Part shown: in pieces, positions 1-5,775 of the stretch
How positions within the stretch are numbered: position 1 is the first letter of the stretch
How the letters are laid out: the number at the start of each line of letters is the position of its first letter
Assembly (NCBI GenBank): GCA_036274195.1
Contig: DASUGD010000078.1
Span: forward strand, 1-6,537
Source: JAJKIV01 sp036274195
Lineage (GTDB): Bacteria > Gemmatimonadota > Gemmatimonadetes > Gemmatimonadales > Gemmatimonadaceae
DNA: 6,537 nucleotides
Direction of reading: 5' to 3'
The notes under the pieces: model-generated
Seen by the model: the letters and a program-made list of their open reading frames with translations, nothing else
Told to the model about the DNA's origin: nothing
Databases searched by the model: none
Program-made: the position numbers and the translations under genes

Positions 1-434
1 GCCGCCATGTCGACAACGCCCACCACGTTGCCGAGCGCGCGCACCTCGGTGTTGCCTGCCTGGCCGGTGATGACGAGTTCATCGAGTCGCAGCGTGGTGC
101 GGGCCAGGAGAATCCTCACGTTGGTCGCGCCGACGTTCGCCGACACGGTTGCCGGCTGATGACCGAGGTGCGTGACGGCGAGACTCACCGTGGTCCCGGT
201 CAGTCCGAGCAGTGTGAACTGACCGTTCGCGTTCGAATGGGCGACGAGCTGGGTGCCCTCGGCCCGGACGGTGGCGTCGGGGAGTGGCCGCCCCGTGAGG
301 GAGTCGATGATGACGCCGCTCACCGAGCGCGTTTGCGCCTGGGCCGATGTGAGCGGGACGAGCCACGCCAGTATCAAGAGGAGAACGCTGCTCTTGATGA
401 CGGCGCGCCCAACGGATCTCACGACCATTGGCAT
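1..434 (-). CDS. TonB-dependent outer-membrane receptor, SusC/RagA type, N-terminal fragment (runs off left edge)
   Basis: Reading the minus strand from ATG 434 gives 144 codons with no stop before the window edge. Residues 1-33 form a signal peptide: basic start, hydrophobic run around V17-V26, and a likely cut after the SAQA at 30-33. Residues about 36-115 match a carboxypeptidase-regulatory-like beta-sandwich (motifs VSGVIIDSLTGRPLPDATV and NGQFTLLGL), which precedes the plug in SusC/RagA receptors. Then comes LDELVITG (117-124), the linker or TonB-box-like motif, and AGNTEVRALGNVV, the usual beginning of the plug in this family. Such proteins are outer-membrane beta-barrels importing glycans, peptides or siderophores with TonB-ExbBD energy; the substrate cannot be told from this part. 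The start at 434 is chosen over ATG 428 because AGGAG lies 7 nt upstream. The barrel and any SusD partner would lie left of the window. Confidence 0.9.
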   Translation of the reverse strand, partial: MPMVVRSVGRAVIKSSVLLLILAWLVPLTSAQAQTRSVSGVIIDSLTGRPLPDATVRAEGTQLVAHSNANGQFTLLGLTGTTVSLAVTHLGHQPATVSANVGATNVRILLARTTLRLDELVITGQAGNTEVRALGNVVGVVDMA

Positions 435-441
435 AGCGATG

Positions 442-446
442 CTCCT
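442..446 (-). promoter_or_regulatory. Shine-Dalgarno for the TonB receptor
   Basis: AGGAG on the minus strand, 7 nt before ATG 434. It decides between the two in-frame ATGs at 434 and 428. No convincing -35/-10 pair was seen further upstream. Confidence 0.6.
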
Positions 447-696
447 GAACAGGGGTCCACGACGGTCCACCGGGTATTGCCGTACAAAGTCCCCGCGCGG
501 GCTTGAACAACGCGCCCAGCGGGCAGCGCATTCGATCCGCATCGATCGTGTTACCAGTCGTGCGTTGGCCCGTGTCTTCAGGGCCGGGGCGGTTAGCGCG
601 ACTACTATGCAGCGAATGCGCGCGGCGCGCTACCCATCGGTGACCGCCGGGGTGTTTCGTTCATTAGTCGCTCCACACACGACTCGAGAGGCGAGC

Positions 697-811
697 CGGT
701 AGCCCGAGTCGGTATTCCCCTCCGGTAGCCCGAGACGGTAGCCCGGAGTCAGTTAGTTGGTAGTCCGGGGTCGGTAGTCCGGGGTCGGTAGTCCGGGTCG
801 GTAGTCCGGAG
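697..811. repeat. Degenerate 13-14 bp tandem array, consensus CGGTAGTCCGGGGT
   Basis: Units begin at 697 (CGGTAGCCCGAGT), 710 (degenerate), 723, 736, 758, 772 (CGGTAGTCCGGGGT), 786 and 799. A diverged stretch, 750-757, interrupts the array. The left half carries the variant 'GTAGCCCGAG' and the right half the variant 'GTAGTCCGGG', so the array seems to have grown in two steps. Unit length alternates between 13 and 14 bases, so it is not coding. It has no dyad symmetry and no spacers, which excludes CRISPR. Confidence 0.85.
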
Positions 812-850
812 GCGGAAGCACACCGCGGGCCCAACCCACCGCCGCCCTTT

Positions 851-878
851 CCCGCTTCCCGCTTCCCTCATCCCGCGT
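851..878. repeat. C-rich 7-mer tandem repeat (CCCGCTT type)
   Basis: Four consecutive heptamers: CCCGCTT (851-857), CCCGCTT (858-864), CCCTCAT (865-871) and CCCGCGT (872-878). They lie about 40 bases before the start codon of the downstream gene. This may be simple low-complexity sequence. No function is implied. Confidence 0.6.
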
Positions 879-888
879 CACTCGGTAG

Positions 889-896
889 CGTTAGGC
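889..896 (+). repeat. CGTTAGGC word, copy 1 (intergenic)
   Basis: Exact 8-mer in the leader of the 383-aa gene, 22 bases before its GTG start and just upstream of the ribosome binding site. Context is GCGTTAGGCGG. Confidence 0.6.
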
Positions 897-907
897 GGAC
901 GACAGAC

Positions 908-911
908 GAGG
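908..911 (+). promoter_or_regulatory. Shine-Dalgarno supporting the GTG start at 919
   Basis: GAGG, 7 nt before GTG 919. No in-frame ATG lies nearby, so this site is the main support for a non-ATG start. Confidence 0.5.
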
Positions 912-918
912 CGTCAGG

Positions 919-2070
919 GTGAGCGTTCCGACAGTCAGCGATGTGGACACGATCGGCGCCATTGGCGACCCGGTCATCCGCAACCTTCGTATCACGCAGT
1001 GCTACCACGAGCTCGCTCTCGCGATTGCCCAGCGGGCGACGCCGGGCGCGAACTGGTGCACGTTCGCCACGTGGGCTTCTCGTCAAGCGGGACAGACCAT
1101 TCGTGGCGAGGACTTCGTCCGCGCGGCTGAGGACATCCTCGGATCGCACGAGGTCGCGCAGGTTGTCACGGACATCATCCGCCTCTCGTCCCGAACGGCG
1201 GGTGCGCTCACGCACGACACCATTCTCGAAGCGGTGCACCGCGCGGTGGATCCGGAGGCCGCGCTGCGCCGGGCGGCGGACGCCGTCGCCATCGGGAACC
1301 GCAAGGTGTTCGTCGAGATCGGGCGTGAGTTCGCGCGCTGGCGCGGCACCGCTGCCGCGGCAGACGCGCCGGATGCCGCGGCCACCGCCGCGTTTACGGA
1401 CGCACTACGGGCAGGCGAGCCGCCCGACGGTCAGCGCCTGCTTCGAGAGGCGTTCGCCGCGTACGGCAATGCGTGTCGAGCGACCAGCGACTCGGAGCGG
1501 GCGGCGCTCATGCTGCTGGGCAACCTGCTCGTCGGGTTGCACGAGCAGACGCGGCTCCAGCCGCAGATTCAAGCCGCGCTCGACGCGACGATCGACCCGG
1601 ATGCGGTGCGGGCGGCGCTCTTTCCCCTGGTGATGCCGGGCGTGTGGCTTCGCCTCCGCGCCCGGATCTCTCGCCTCATCGGGCGTCCGATGCCTGCTGA
1701 CGTCGCCGTGGATGCCCTGGTGGCAGTCATTCGCCGGCGACTCCGTGCCGTCATCACGGACCTGCTGATGACGCTACGTTTGCCCGGCGTCTCGCTGCAC
1801 CTCGGGCGCGATGTCAGAGGGGAGTTTCCACCGGAGCTCCGCGCCATCGACTACCCACCGCTCCGGACGCTGCTCGCGTCCATCGACCCGACACCTAATG
1901 CGACGATGGGGAGCGGGGCCGAGGATTGGGCGAACCTGCGGCAGCGCATGCACTACATCGCCGACCTGTTCCGGTGTTGGCATGCGCGGCCCGAGCTGTT
2001 CACGGCGCCGTTCACACCCGAGCAAGTGGCGGCCATTCGCGAGGGGCGACGGCCGGAGGGAAGTCTCTAA
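919..2070 (+). CDS. Uncharacterised helical protein with NWCTFATWAS and GLHEQTRLQP motifs
   Basis: A 383-aa protein that I cannot assign to a named function. There is no signal peptide and no clear membrane segment; composition and periodicity suggest an all-alpha soluble protein. Two blocks look conserved. Residues 44-65 contain ANWCTFATWAS, QAG and TIRGED. Residues 201-217 contain GNLLVGLHEQTRLQPQI. A third likely conserved stretch is residues 335-355 (EDWANL, MHYIADLF, CWH). From memory, hypothetical proteins of actinobacteria and related soil bacteria carry very similar blocks, so this seems a real but unnamed family. Invariant-looking Cys47, His208 and Glu209 could bind a ligand or metal, but that is inference. 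The GTG start is supported by GAGG (908-911) 7 nt upstream. It ends with a double stop, TAATAG. The convergent downstream neighbour is a GAF-like protein, and no operon partner is visible. Confidence 0.85.
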   Translation: MSVPTVSDVDTIGAIGDPVIRNLRITQCYHELALAIAQRATPGANWCTFATWASRQAGQTIRGEDFVRAAEDILGSHEVAQVVTDIIRLSSRTAGALTHDTILEAVHRAVDPEAALRRAADAVAIGNRKVFVEIGREFARWRGTAAAADAPDAAATAAFTDALRAGEPPDGQRLLREAFAAYGNACRATSDSERAALMLLGNLLVGLHEQTRLQPQIQAALDATIDPDAVRAALFPLVMPGVWLRLRARISRLIGRPMPADVAVDALVAVIRRRLRAVITDLLMTLRLPGVSLHLGRDVRGEFPPELRAIDYPPLRTLLASIDPTPNATMGSGAEDWANLRQRMHYIADLFRCWHARPELFTAPFTPEQVAAIREGRRPEGSL

Positions 2071-2097
2071 TAGTGGTCTGAGACAGAGTTTCTGATC

Positions 2098-2190
2098 GCA
2101 ACCACGACCGCTGGACACGCAGACGGGCGCAACAACGACCGCGGAACGCGGAGACGGGCGCAACTACGAACGCTGAACACGCGGACGGCG
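2098..2190. repeat. Three tandem imperfect 31-bp repeats
   Basis: Units are 2098-2128, 2129-2159 and 2160-2190, head to tail with no spacer. Each begins GCAAC-N-ACGA and ends around GACGGGC or GACGGCG. By eye, unit 1 matches unit 2 at 26 of 31 positions and unit 3 at 25 of 31. Within each unit the 'CGCAGACG / CGGAGACG' segment is a shorter sub-repeat. The array sits just past the stop of the 383-aa gene, in the gap between convergent genes. It has no open frame conserved across units. Confidence 0.8.
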
Positions 2191-2243
2191 CTGGCGCGCC
2201 GGCGCTGGGCACGCTGTACTGTCGTGCTCCTGCCACGACGTCC

Positions 2244-2278
2244 CGGCTAGAGACGCGACGGCGCCGCAACGCTAGCCG
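2244..2278. terminator. Weak inverted repeat between convergent genes (possible terminator)
   Basis: CGGCTAG (2244-2250) pairs with CTAGCCG (2272-2278), leaving a 21-nt GC-rich loop that contains GGCGCC. It lies 22 bases past the minus-strand sensor gene's stop and about 170 bases past the plus-strand gene. There is no T tract on either strand, so intrinsic termination is doubtful. It may be only a chance dyad. Confidence 0.25.
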
Positions 2279-2299
2279 AACTCAGATTCGCTCCACTAT

Positions 2300-3211
2300 T
2301 TAGTGAGTCGCGGCGGAGCCCGCGATTGCCAGCCGGCTCCTCCGCGTCGCGGCTGGCGTGATGATCAGCACCGTGCTCGAGCGCCCGAGCTCGTCGGGCT
2401 CCGTGAGCGCCGCGCGCAGGGTATACCAGTGGCCCGACCGGCCCCGCAGGCTGAGGAAGCTCACCCCGGTCGAGCCACGTGCCGTCCGGTGGCGCCGCAG
2501 GAAATCGACGATCGCGGTGGTCGGAGCCGACGTGGCGTCCGTGGCGTCGGCGAGGTCCGCGAGCTGCGCTTCCGCGGCGAGGGTCGATTGCGTGATCCGC
2601 CAGCGGTCATCGATCACGACGACGCCAGGTGCCGGTCCGGGGCTCGTGTCGTCGTTAGGCGTGAGGTCGCCGAGGCGAGTCATCCGGGCCGCGTCCACGA
2701 GGGCGGCCCGCCGCAGCGCCCCGGCGATGTGCGGGGCGATATGGCGGAGGAACGCCGTGTCGTGCTCGCCGAACGCGCGCGACCCGCGTTCGCGGAACGC
2801 CAGGAACACGCCACCGGGCTCGTGCCCGAAGCCGAAGGCGGCGCGGAGCTGCCGGCCGAAGCCGGCATCGCGCATCCACGCCGACATCGCGGCGGACGCG
2901 TCGGTGTCGACCACCTGGCCCGAGCGGGCGAGATCGATCGCGCGCTCCGCATCGGCTGGTGAATACGAGGCCTCGACCAGGTCCCGCTCGACCTCGGTGG
3001 ACACGTCATCGCCCACGAGGTCGTCGAGCAGGGCGGTGAACCGGTTGACCGAACCGAAGTAGCTCGCCTCGGCTGGAATGAGACCCCTGACGCGTCGCGT
3101 GAGCTCGACGCGAAGGGCTGTGGAATCGAGTCCTGCGCCACAGGCGCGCCTAACGCCGCGGTACGCCTCGCGCTCGGCGGCGGCGTATCCTGCACTCATC
3201 GTTTCCGGCAT
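2300..3211 (-). CDS. GAF-like sensor protein resembling a LuxR-type regulator without its DNA-binding domain
   Basis: A 303-aa soluble protein. Residues 17-175 match the N-terminal half of a family of helix-turn-helix regulators common in actinobacteria: YRGVRRACGAGLDSTALRVEL at the start, a middle segment with 'DVSTEVERDLVEASYSPADAERA', then 'MRDAGFGRQLRAAFGFG' followed by 'GGVFLAFRERGSRAFGEHD' and 'FLRHIAPHIAGALRRA' (about 148-169). This is a GAF-like fold that typically binds a small ligand. Residues about 195-285 form a second, PAS-like segment with VVVIDDRWRI and 'LRGRSGHWYTLRAAL' and ending in STVLIITPA. In the full-length family this point is followed at once by a LuxR-type helix-turn-helix; here the protein stops about 18 residues later. 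ATG 3211 is taken as start; GGAGG lies 12 nt upstream, and ATG 3199 is an alternative. It is divergent from the transporter operon and might act through a partner protein, or it may be a degraded regulator. Confidence 0.8.
   Translation of the reverse strand: MPETMSAGYAAAEREAYRGVRRACGAGLDSTALRVELTRRVRGLIPAEASYFGSVNRFTALLDDLVGDDVSTEVERDLVEASYSPADAERAIDLARSGQVVDTDASAAMSAWMRDAGFGRQLRAAFGFGHEPGGVFLAFRERGSRAFGEHDTAFLRHIAPHIAGALRRAALVDAARMTRLGDLTPNDDTSPGPAPGVVVIDDRWRITQSTLAAEAQLADLADATDATSAPTTAIVDFLRRHRTARGSTGVSFLSLRGRSGHWYTLRAALTEPDELGRSSTVLIITPAATRRSRLAIAGSAATH
2653..2660 (+). repeat. CGTTAGGC word, copy 2 (in the sensor gene)
   Basis: Exact 8-mer on the plus strand, antisense to the sensor gene, which reads it as ACG CCT AAC GAC (Thr-Pro-Asn-Asp) in the linker between the GAF-like and PAS-like parts. 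Confidence 0.6.
3148..3155 (-). repeat. CGTTAGGC word, copy 3 (in the sensor gene)
   Basis: Exact 8-mer on the minus strand near the start of the sensor gene. It is read as GGC GTT AGG CGC, codons 19-22, and uses AGG for Arg21, unusual in a GC-rich genome that favours CGN. Confidence 0.6.
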
Positions 3212-3247
3212 CCTGCCTACCCGCCTCCCAGAAACGTCGAATCGATT

Positions 3248-3262
3248 GCCCCGAGTCGGGGC
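3248..3262. promoter_or_regulatory. Perfect 15-bp dyad in the divergent intergenic region (candidate operator)
   Basis: GCCCCGA-G-TCGGGGC: two 7-base arms in perfect inverted symmetry around G3255. It sits between the leftward sensor gene (start 3211) and the rightward transporter gene (start 3393), where an operator controlling one or both would be expected. A -10-like TAGTAT at 3279-3284 on the plus strand would place this dyad over the matching -35 region. No T tract follows it, so a terminator is unlikely. A role as operator is inference. Confidence 0.35.
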
Positions 3263-3392
3263 GGATCACCATGCTCGTAGTATGCATCGTCGGCTGGGCA
3301 GGGCAAGCTGGACGGCTCGCGAACGCGTCGCCATGTTCTCGCCTGCGGGGAACCGATCTCGACGATCGTACACGCGAGCCCAGCCGACGCCC

Positions 3393-4679
3393 ATGACAGA
3401 ACCGACGGTATCAGCGGGATCCGCCGCGCCGCACGTGTTGCCCGCTCCGGCGACGGCCGCGCGCTCAGGTTGGCAGTCGTGGCACACGGTGGTCTTCCTC
3501 TGCTGTGCCGCGGTTTTCATCTCCTATATCGATCGCACGAATATTTCGGTCGCGGCGATCCCCATGAAGGAGCAGTTCGGCTGGACCGAGACGACGAAGG
3601 GGTTCGTCCTCTCGGCGTTCTTCGTCGGCTACCTGCTGCTGCAGGTGGTGAGTGGCACCCTCGCCAACAGGTATGGCGGCAAGATCGTCCTCGGCGTCGC
3701 TGTCCTCTGGTGGTCGCTGTTCACGATGCTCACGCCACCAGCCGCGAACGGTTCGCTGGCCGCCCTCATCGGGGCGCGTATCGCGTTAGGCATCGGCGAA
3801 GCCGCGGTCTTCCCGGCGTCCATCAACATGGTTGGGCGCTGGGTTCCGGTCGCGAATCGGTCGCGTGCTGTCGCGTTCTTCGTCAGTGGCCTCTCCCTCG
3901 GCACCCTCGTGTCGCTTCCGGTCACGGGGTGGCTCGTGCGCGACTACGGTTGGCCGATGCCGTTCTACATCTTCGCGATCGGCGGGTTCGTGTGGGTGGC
4001 CGTGTGGGTCGTGGGCGTCGGCAATGGCCGCGGCGTGGAAGCCGAACCGGTGCCGGCCGAGCGGCCCCGGATTCCATGGCGGAGGATCGCGTCTGCCCCG
4101 TCGGTGTGGGCGATCGTCGTCAACCATTTCTGCGGCAACTGGCTGCTCTATGTGCTGCTCGCGTGGATGCCGAGCTACTTCAAGACCACCTTCGGGGTCA
4201 GCATCGCGAACGCGGGCCTGCTGTCCGCGGCACCGTGGCTTGCCAGCTTCGTGATGGGAAACTTCGCCGGTCATCTGTCCGACTGGATGATCAATCGTGG
4301 CCACTCCCGGACCTTCGTGCGCAAGCTCATACAGGCGACGAGCCTTTTCGGCGCCGCACTCTTTCTGCTTCTCGTGCAGACGGCCGGTTCGCCGGCGATT
4401 GGAATGCTCCTGATGTGCGGTGCGACCGGCACCTGGGCGTTATGCGCCGGGGGCTTTGCCGCGAACAGCTTCGACATCGCGCCCAGGTACGCGGACGTGA
4501 TCTGGGGCATCAGCAACACAGTCGCGACGGTGCCTGGCATCGTGGGTGTGGCCGTGACGGGATGGCTCGTGCAGCGCACGGGCGCGTACTCGGCACCCTT
4601 TTTCGTCACCGCGGCGGTGGCTGTGGTGGGAGCGCTCGTGTTTCTGAAGTTCGGATCGGGGAGCCGGCAGATCGACTGA
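3393..4679 (+). CDS. MFS transporter, organic anion (SLC17 / anion:cation symporter-like) type
   Basis: A 428-aa inner-membrane carrier with about twelve helices: near 33-48, 72-93, 97-116, 122-145, 157-179, 188-209, then a loop to 235, and 236-259, 272-295, 312-328, 334-354, 372-393, 400-418. SYIDRTNISVA (44-54) after helix 1, the MFS loop motif GTLANRYGGK (88-97), RIALGIGEAAVFPA in helix 4 (129-142) and NHFCGNWLLYVLLAWMPSYF (244-263) are typical of the anion:cation symporter branch, which includes SLC17 and sugar-acid importers such as the glucarate/galactonate group. It likely imports an organic acid anion with protons or sodium; the substrate is not readable. The frame is open back to ATG 3078, but the extra residues are Arg-rich and overlap the divergent gene, so ATG 3393 is preferred (3333 and 3282 are alternatives). 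None has a good Shine-Dalgarno. Its stop TGA overlaps the next gene's ATG. Confidence 0.88.
   Translation: MTEPTVSAGSAAPHVLPAPATAARSGWQSWHTVVFLCCAAVFISYIDRTNISVAAIPMKEQFGWTETTKGFVLSAFFVGYLLLQVVSGTLANRYGGKIVLGVAVLWWSLFTMLTPPAANGSLAALIGARIALGIGEAAVFPASINMVGRWVPVANRSRAVAFFVSGLSLGTLVSLPVTGWLVRDYGWPMPFYIFAIGGFVWVAVWVVGVGNGRGVEAEPVPAERPRIPWRRIASAPSVWAIVVNHFCGNWLLYVLLAWMPSYFKTTFGVSIANAGLLSAAPWLASFVMGNFAGHLSDWMINRGHSRTFVRKLIQATSLFGAALFLLLVQTAGSPAIGMLLMCGATGTWALCAGGFAANSFDIAPRYADVIWGISNTVATVPGIVGVAVTGWLVQRTGAYSAPFFVTAAVAVVGALVFLKFGSGSRQID
3784..3791 (+). repeat. CGTTAGGC word, copy 4 (in the transporter gene)
   Basis: Exact 8-mer in the helix 4 coding region, read as GCG TTA GGC (Ala131-Leu132-Gly133). 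TTA is the rarest leucine codon expected at this GC content, and here it preserves the word. Confidence 0.6.
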
Positions 4680-5575
4680 TGGTCGAGCAGCTTTCGCGTG
4701 TGCAGCGAGAGCTGGTCTCATCGCTCTCGACTCGGCTCGCGGCCATCCCCGGCGTCGCGGCCGTGGTGCTCGGCGGGTCGTATGCGCGGGGTCGGGCGCG
4801 GCCCGGCTCGGACATCGATCTTGGGCTTCTGTACTCGGAGTCTTCTCCGTTCGCGGTCCAGGCGATTCGCGAGTTGGCGGCGGCGGTCAACGACACGCCG
4901 GACCGCGTCGTCACCGGATTTTGCGAATGGGGACCGTGGGTCAACGGCGGTGCGTGGCTCACCATTGGCGGGCAGCGCGTCGATTTCATTTACCGCAGCC
5001 TCGAGCACCTCGGTCGCGTCATCGATGACGCACTCGCAGGCCGGTACGAGCTGGACTACCTGCAGCAGCCGCCGTTCGGATTCTTCGGGCCGACGTATCT
5101 CGGGGAAATCGGCGTGTGCGTTCCGCTGTTCGATCCCGCGGGGCGGCTCGACGCTCTCAAGCGCCGTGTCTCGGTCTACCCCGAGCCGTTGCGTGAGGCG
5201 GTGGTGCGAGACCAGCTGTGGATGGCGGAGTTCACACTCGGCGCGTTCGCGCCGAAGTTCGCCGCGCGGGCCGACGCGCACGGGACAGCGACGTGCCTAA
5301 CGCGGGCGACGAACCACCTGGTGCTGGCGCTGTTCGCGCTCAACCGCACGTATCCGATCAACGACAAGACGGCGCTGGCGGAGATCGCGGAGTTCGATCG
5401 TGCGCCCCGGGATTTCGGCCCACGCCTCAACGACCTCTTTGGGTGCCTTGGTGCCTCGGTCACGGAGCTTGGCGCGGCGGTCGAGCGTGTGGGCCAGCTC
5501 CTGGGCGAGACGATCGAGTTGGGGGAAGGGCTGTATCAACCTCGCTTCGTCTTGCCGAAGCCACAGCCCGCGTGA
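4679..5575 (+). CDS. Nucleotidyltransferase-fold protein
   Basis: A 298-aa soluble protein with a Pol-beta-type nucleotidyltransferase active site. LGGSYARGRARPGSDIDLGL (31-50) holds the GGS motif and the metal-binding pair Asp45/Asp47. A third acidic residue, Asp102, lies in the strand GGQRVDFIYR (97-106). All three catalytic positions are present, so it is probably active. Residues about 160-285 form a helical C-terminal domain with TNHLVLALFALNRTYPINDK (211-230), comparable in place to the substrate domain of aminoglycoside adenylyltransferases and MNT-type antitoxins. Known members transfer AMP or another nucleotide to a small molecule or protein; the target here is unknown. At about 300 aa it is too long for a minimal MNT antitoxin, and no HEPN toxin gene is adjacent. 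The start ATG overlaps the transporter stop (TGATG), which implies translational coupling. A role in modifying the transported compound is possible but unproven. Confidence 0.85.
   Translation: MVEQLSRVQRELVSSLSTRLAAIPGVAAVVLGGSYARGRARPGSDIDLGLLYSESSPFAVQAIRELAAAVNDTPDRVVTGFCEWGPWVNGGAWLTIGGQRVDFIYRSLEHLGRVIDDALAGRYELDYLQQPPFGFFGPTYLGEIGVCVPLFDPAGRLDALKRRVSVYPEPLREAVVRDQLWMAEFTLGAFAPKFAARADAHGTATCLTRATNHLVLALFALNRTYPINDKTALAEIAEFDRAPRDFGPRLNDLFGCLGASVTELGAAVERVGQLLGETIELGEGLYQPRFVLPKPQPA
5295..5302 (-). repeat. CGTTAGGC word, copy 5 (in the nucleotidyltransferase gene)
   Basis: Exact 8-mer on the minus strand; the gene reads the complement as TGC CTA ACG (Cys206-Leu207-Thr208), using the rare leucine codon CTA. 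Confidence 0.6.
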
Positions 5576-5610
5576 CGTTCTGGCGGAATTCCAGGCCACC
5601 CTCATCGCGA

Positions 5611-5643
5611 TGCCTGCGTTCCTCAATCGGAAACCGACAGGCA
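5611..5643 (+). other. Bulged inverted repeat after the nucleotidyltransferase gene
   Basis: TGCCTG (5611-5616) can pair with CAGGCA (5638-5643), and inside it TCGG-AAA-CCGA (5627-5637) forms a small hairpin, leaving a 10-nt bulge on the 5' side. It lies 36 bases after the stop. It has no T tract, so at most it is a weak 3'-end structure. It may be chance. Confidence 0.25.
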
Positions 5644-5661
5644 GGTTCGTCTGAACGGCGG

Positions 5662-5775
5662 ACGGGGTCAGAGTCGAATTTCATCGTTGGATTGCACACC
5701 TAGGCGTTTTTGACGCACGCCTCGATAGTTTGCACCGAGGTGCGTTCGAACGATGAAATTGGACTCTGACCCCGT
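5662..5775. mobile_element. REPIN/MITE-like inverted-repeat element with GGGGTCAGAGTC ends
   Basis: The left arm 5662-5688 (ACGGGGTCAGAGTC, then G, then AATTTCATCGTT) is the inverted copy of 5749-5775, with 26 of 27 positions matching; the only mismatch is 5676 against 5761. The 60-base centre holds smaller hairpins: AGGCG (5702-5706) with CGCCT (5718-5722), and GCACC-GA-GGTGC (5732-5743). A palindrome, CGTTCGAACG, abuts the right arm (5743-5752). A GGGGTCAGAGTC-type end is, from memory, common beside REP-associated tyrosine transposase genes (TnpA-REP/RAYT), which mobilise such palindromes in trans. No transposase is encoded here and no target duplication is obvious. It lies between two plus-strand genes. 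Confidence 0.7.

Larger units (their letters stand above)
435..918. other. Gene-free intergenic region between divergent genes
   Basis: About 480 bases separate the receptor (leftward) from the 383-aa gene (rightward). No reading frame here looks like a protein. The region holds the receptor's ribosome binding site, a 10-bp palindrome CCCGCGCGGG at 492-501, the GGTAG-type tandem array, a C-rich 7-mer array, and one copy of the CGTTAGGC word at 889-896. Promoters for both genes must lie here, but I cannot place them. Confidence 0.7.

Noticed and set aside
469..510. Promoter for the TonB receptor: minus-strand TTGTTC, 17 bases, TTGTAC
   Set aside because: The -35 is only a partial match and the -10 matches poorly, so it cannot be told from chance.
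666..684. AGTCG / CGACT hairpin as a terminator
   Set aside because: Only five base pairs with a 9-base loop, no T tract, and no gene ends nearby.
697..811. CRISPR array
   Set aside because: Units are 13-14 bases with no spacers between them and no Cas genes nearby.
2098..2190. CRISPR-like repeats of 31 bases
   Set aside because: Units abut with no spacers and differ from each other by 5 or 6 positions.
2303..3062. Two plus-strand open frames antisense to the sensor gene
   Set aside because: Low-complexity Arg/Ala-rich translations typical of shadow frames in GC-rich DNA; the minus-strand frame has recognisable GAF-like motifs.
3078..3392. N-terminal extension of the transporter from ATG 3078
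   Set aside because: The extra 105 residues are basic, have no membrane or signal features and overlap the start of the divergent sensor gene.
3470..4678. Long plus-strand open frame upstream of and in frame with the nucleotidyltransferase, overlapping the transporter
   Set aside because: Its translation is Arg/Gly-rich with no domain signal, while the overlapping frame gives a clear twelve-helix MFS protein. The real gene starts at ATG 4679.
4679..5575. MNT-type antitoxin of a HEPN/MNT toxin-antitoxin pair
   Set aside because: The protein is much longer than a minimal MNT antitoxin and no HEPN-type gene lies next to it; it is coupled to a transporter instead.
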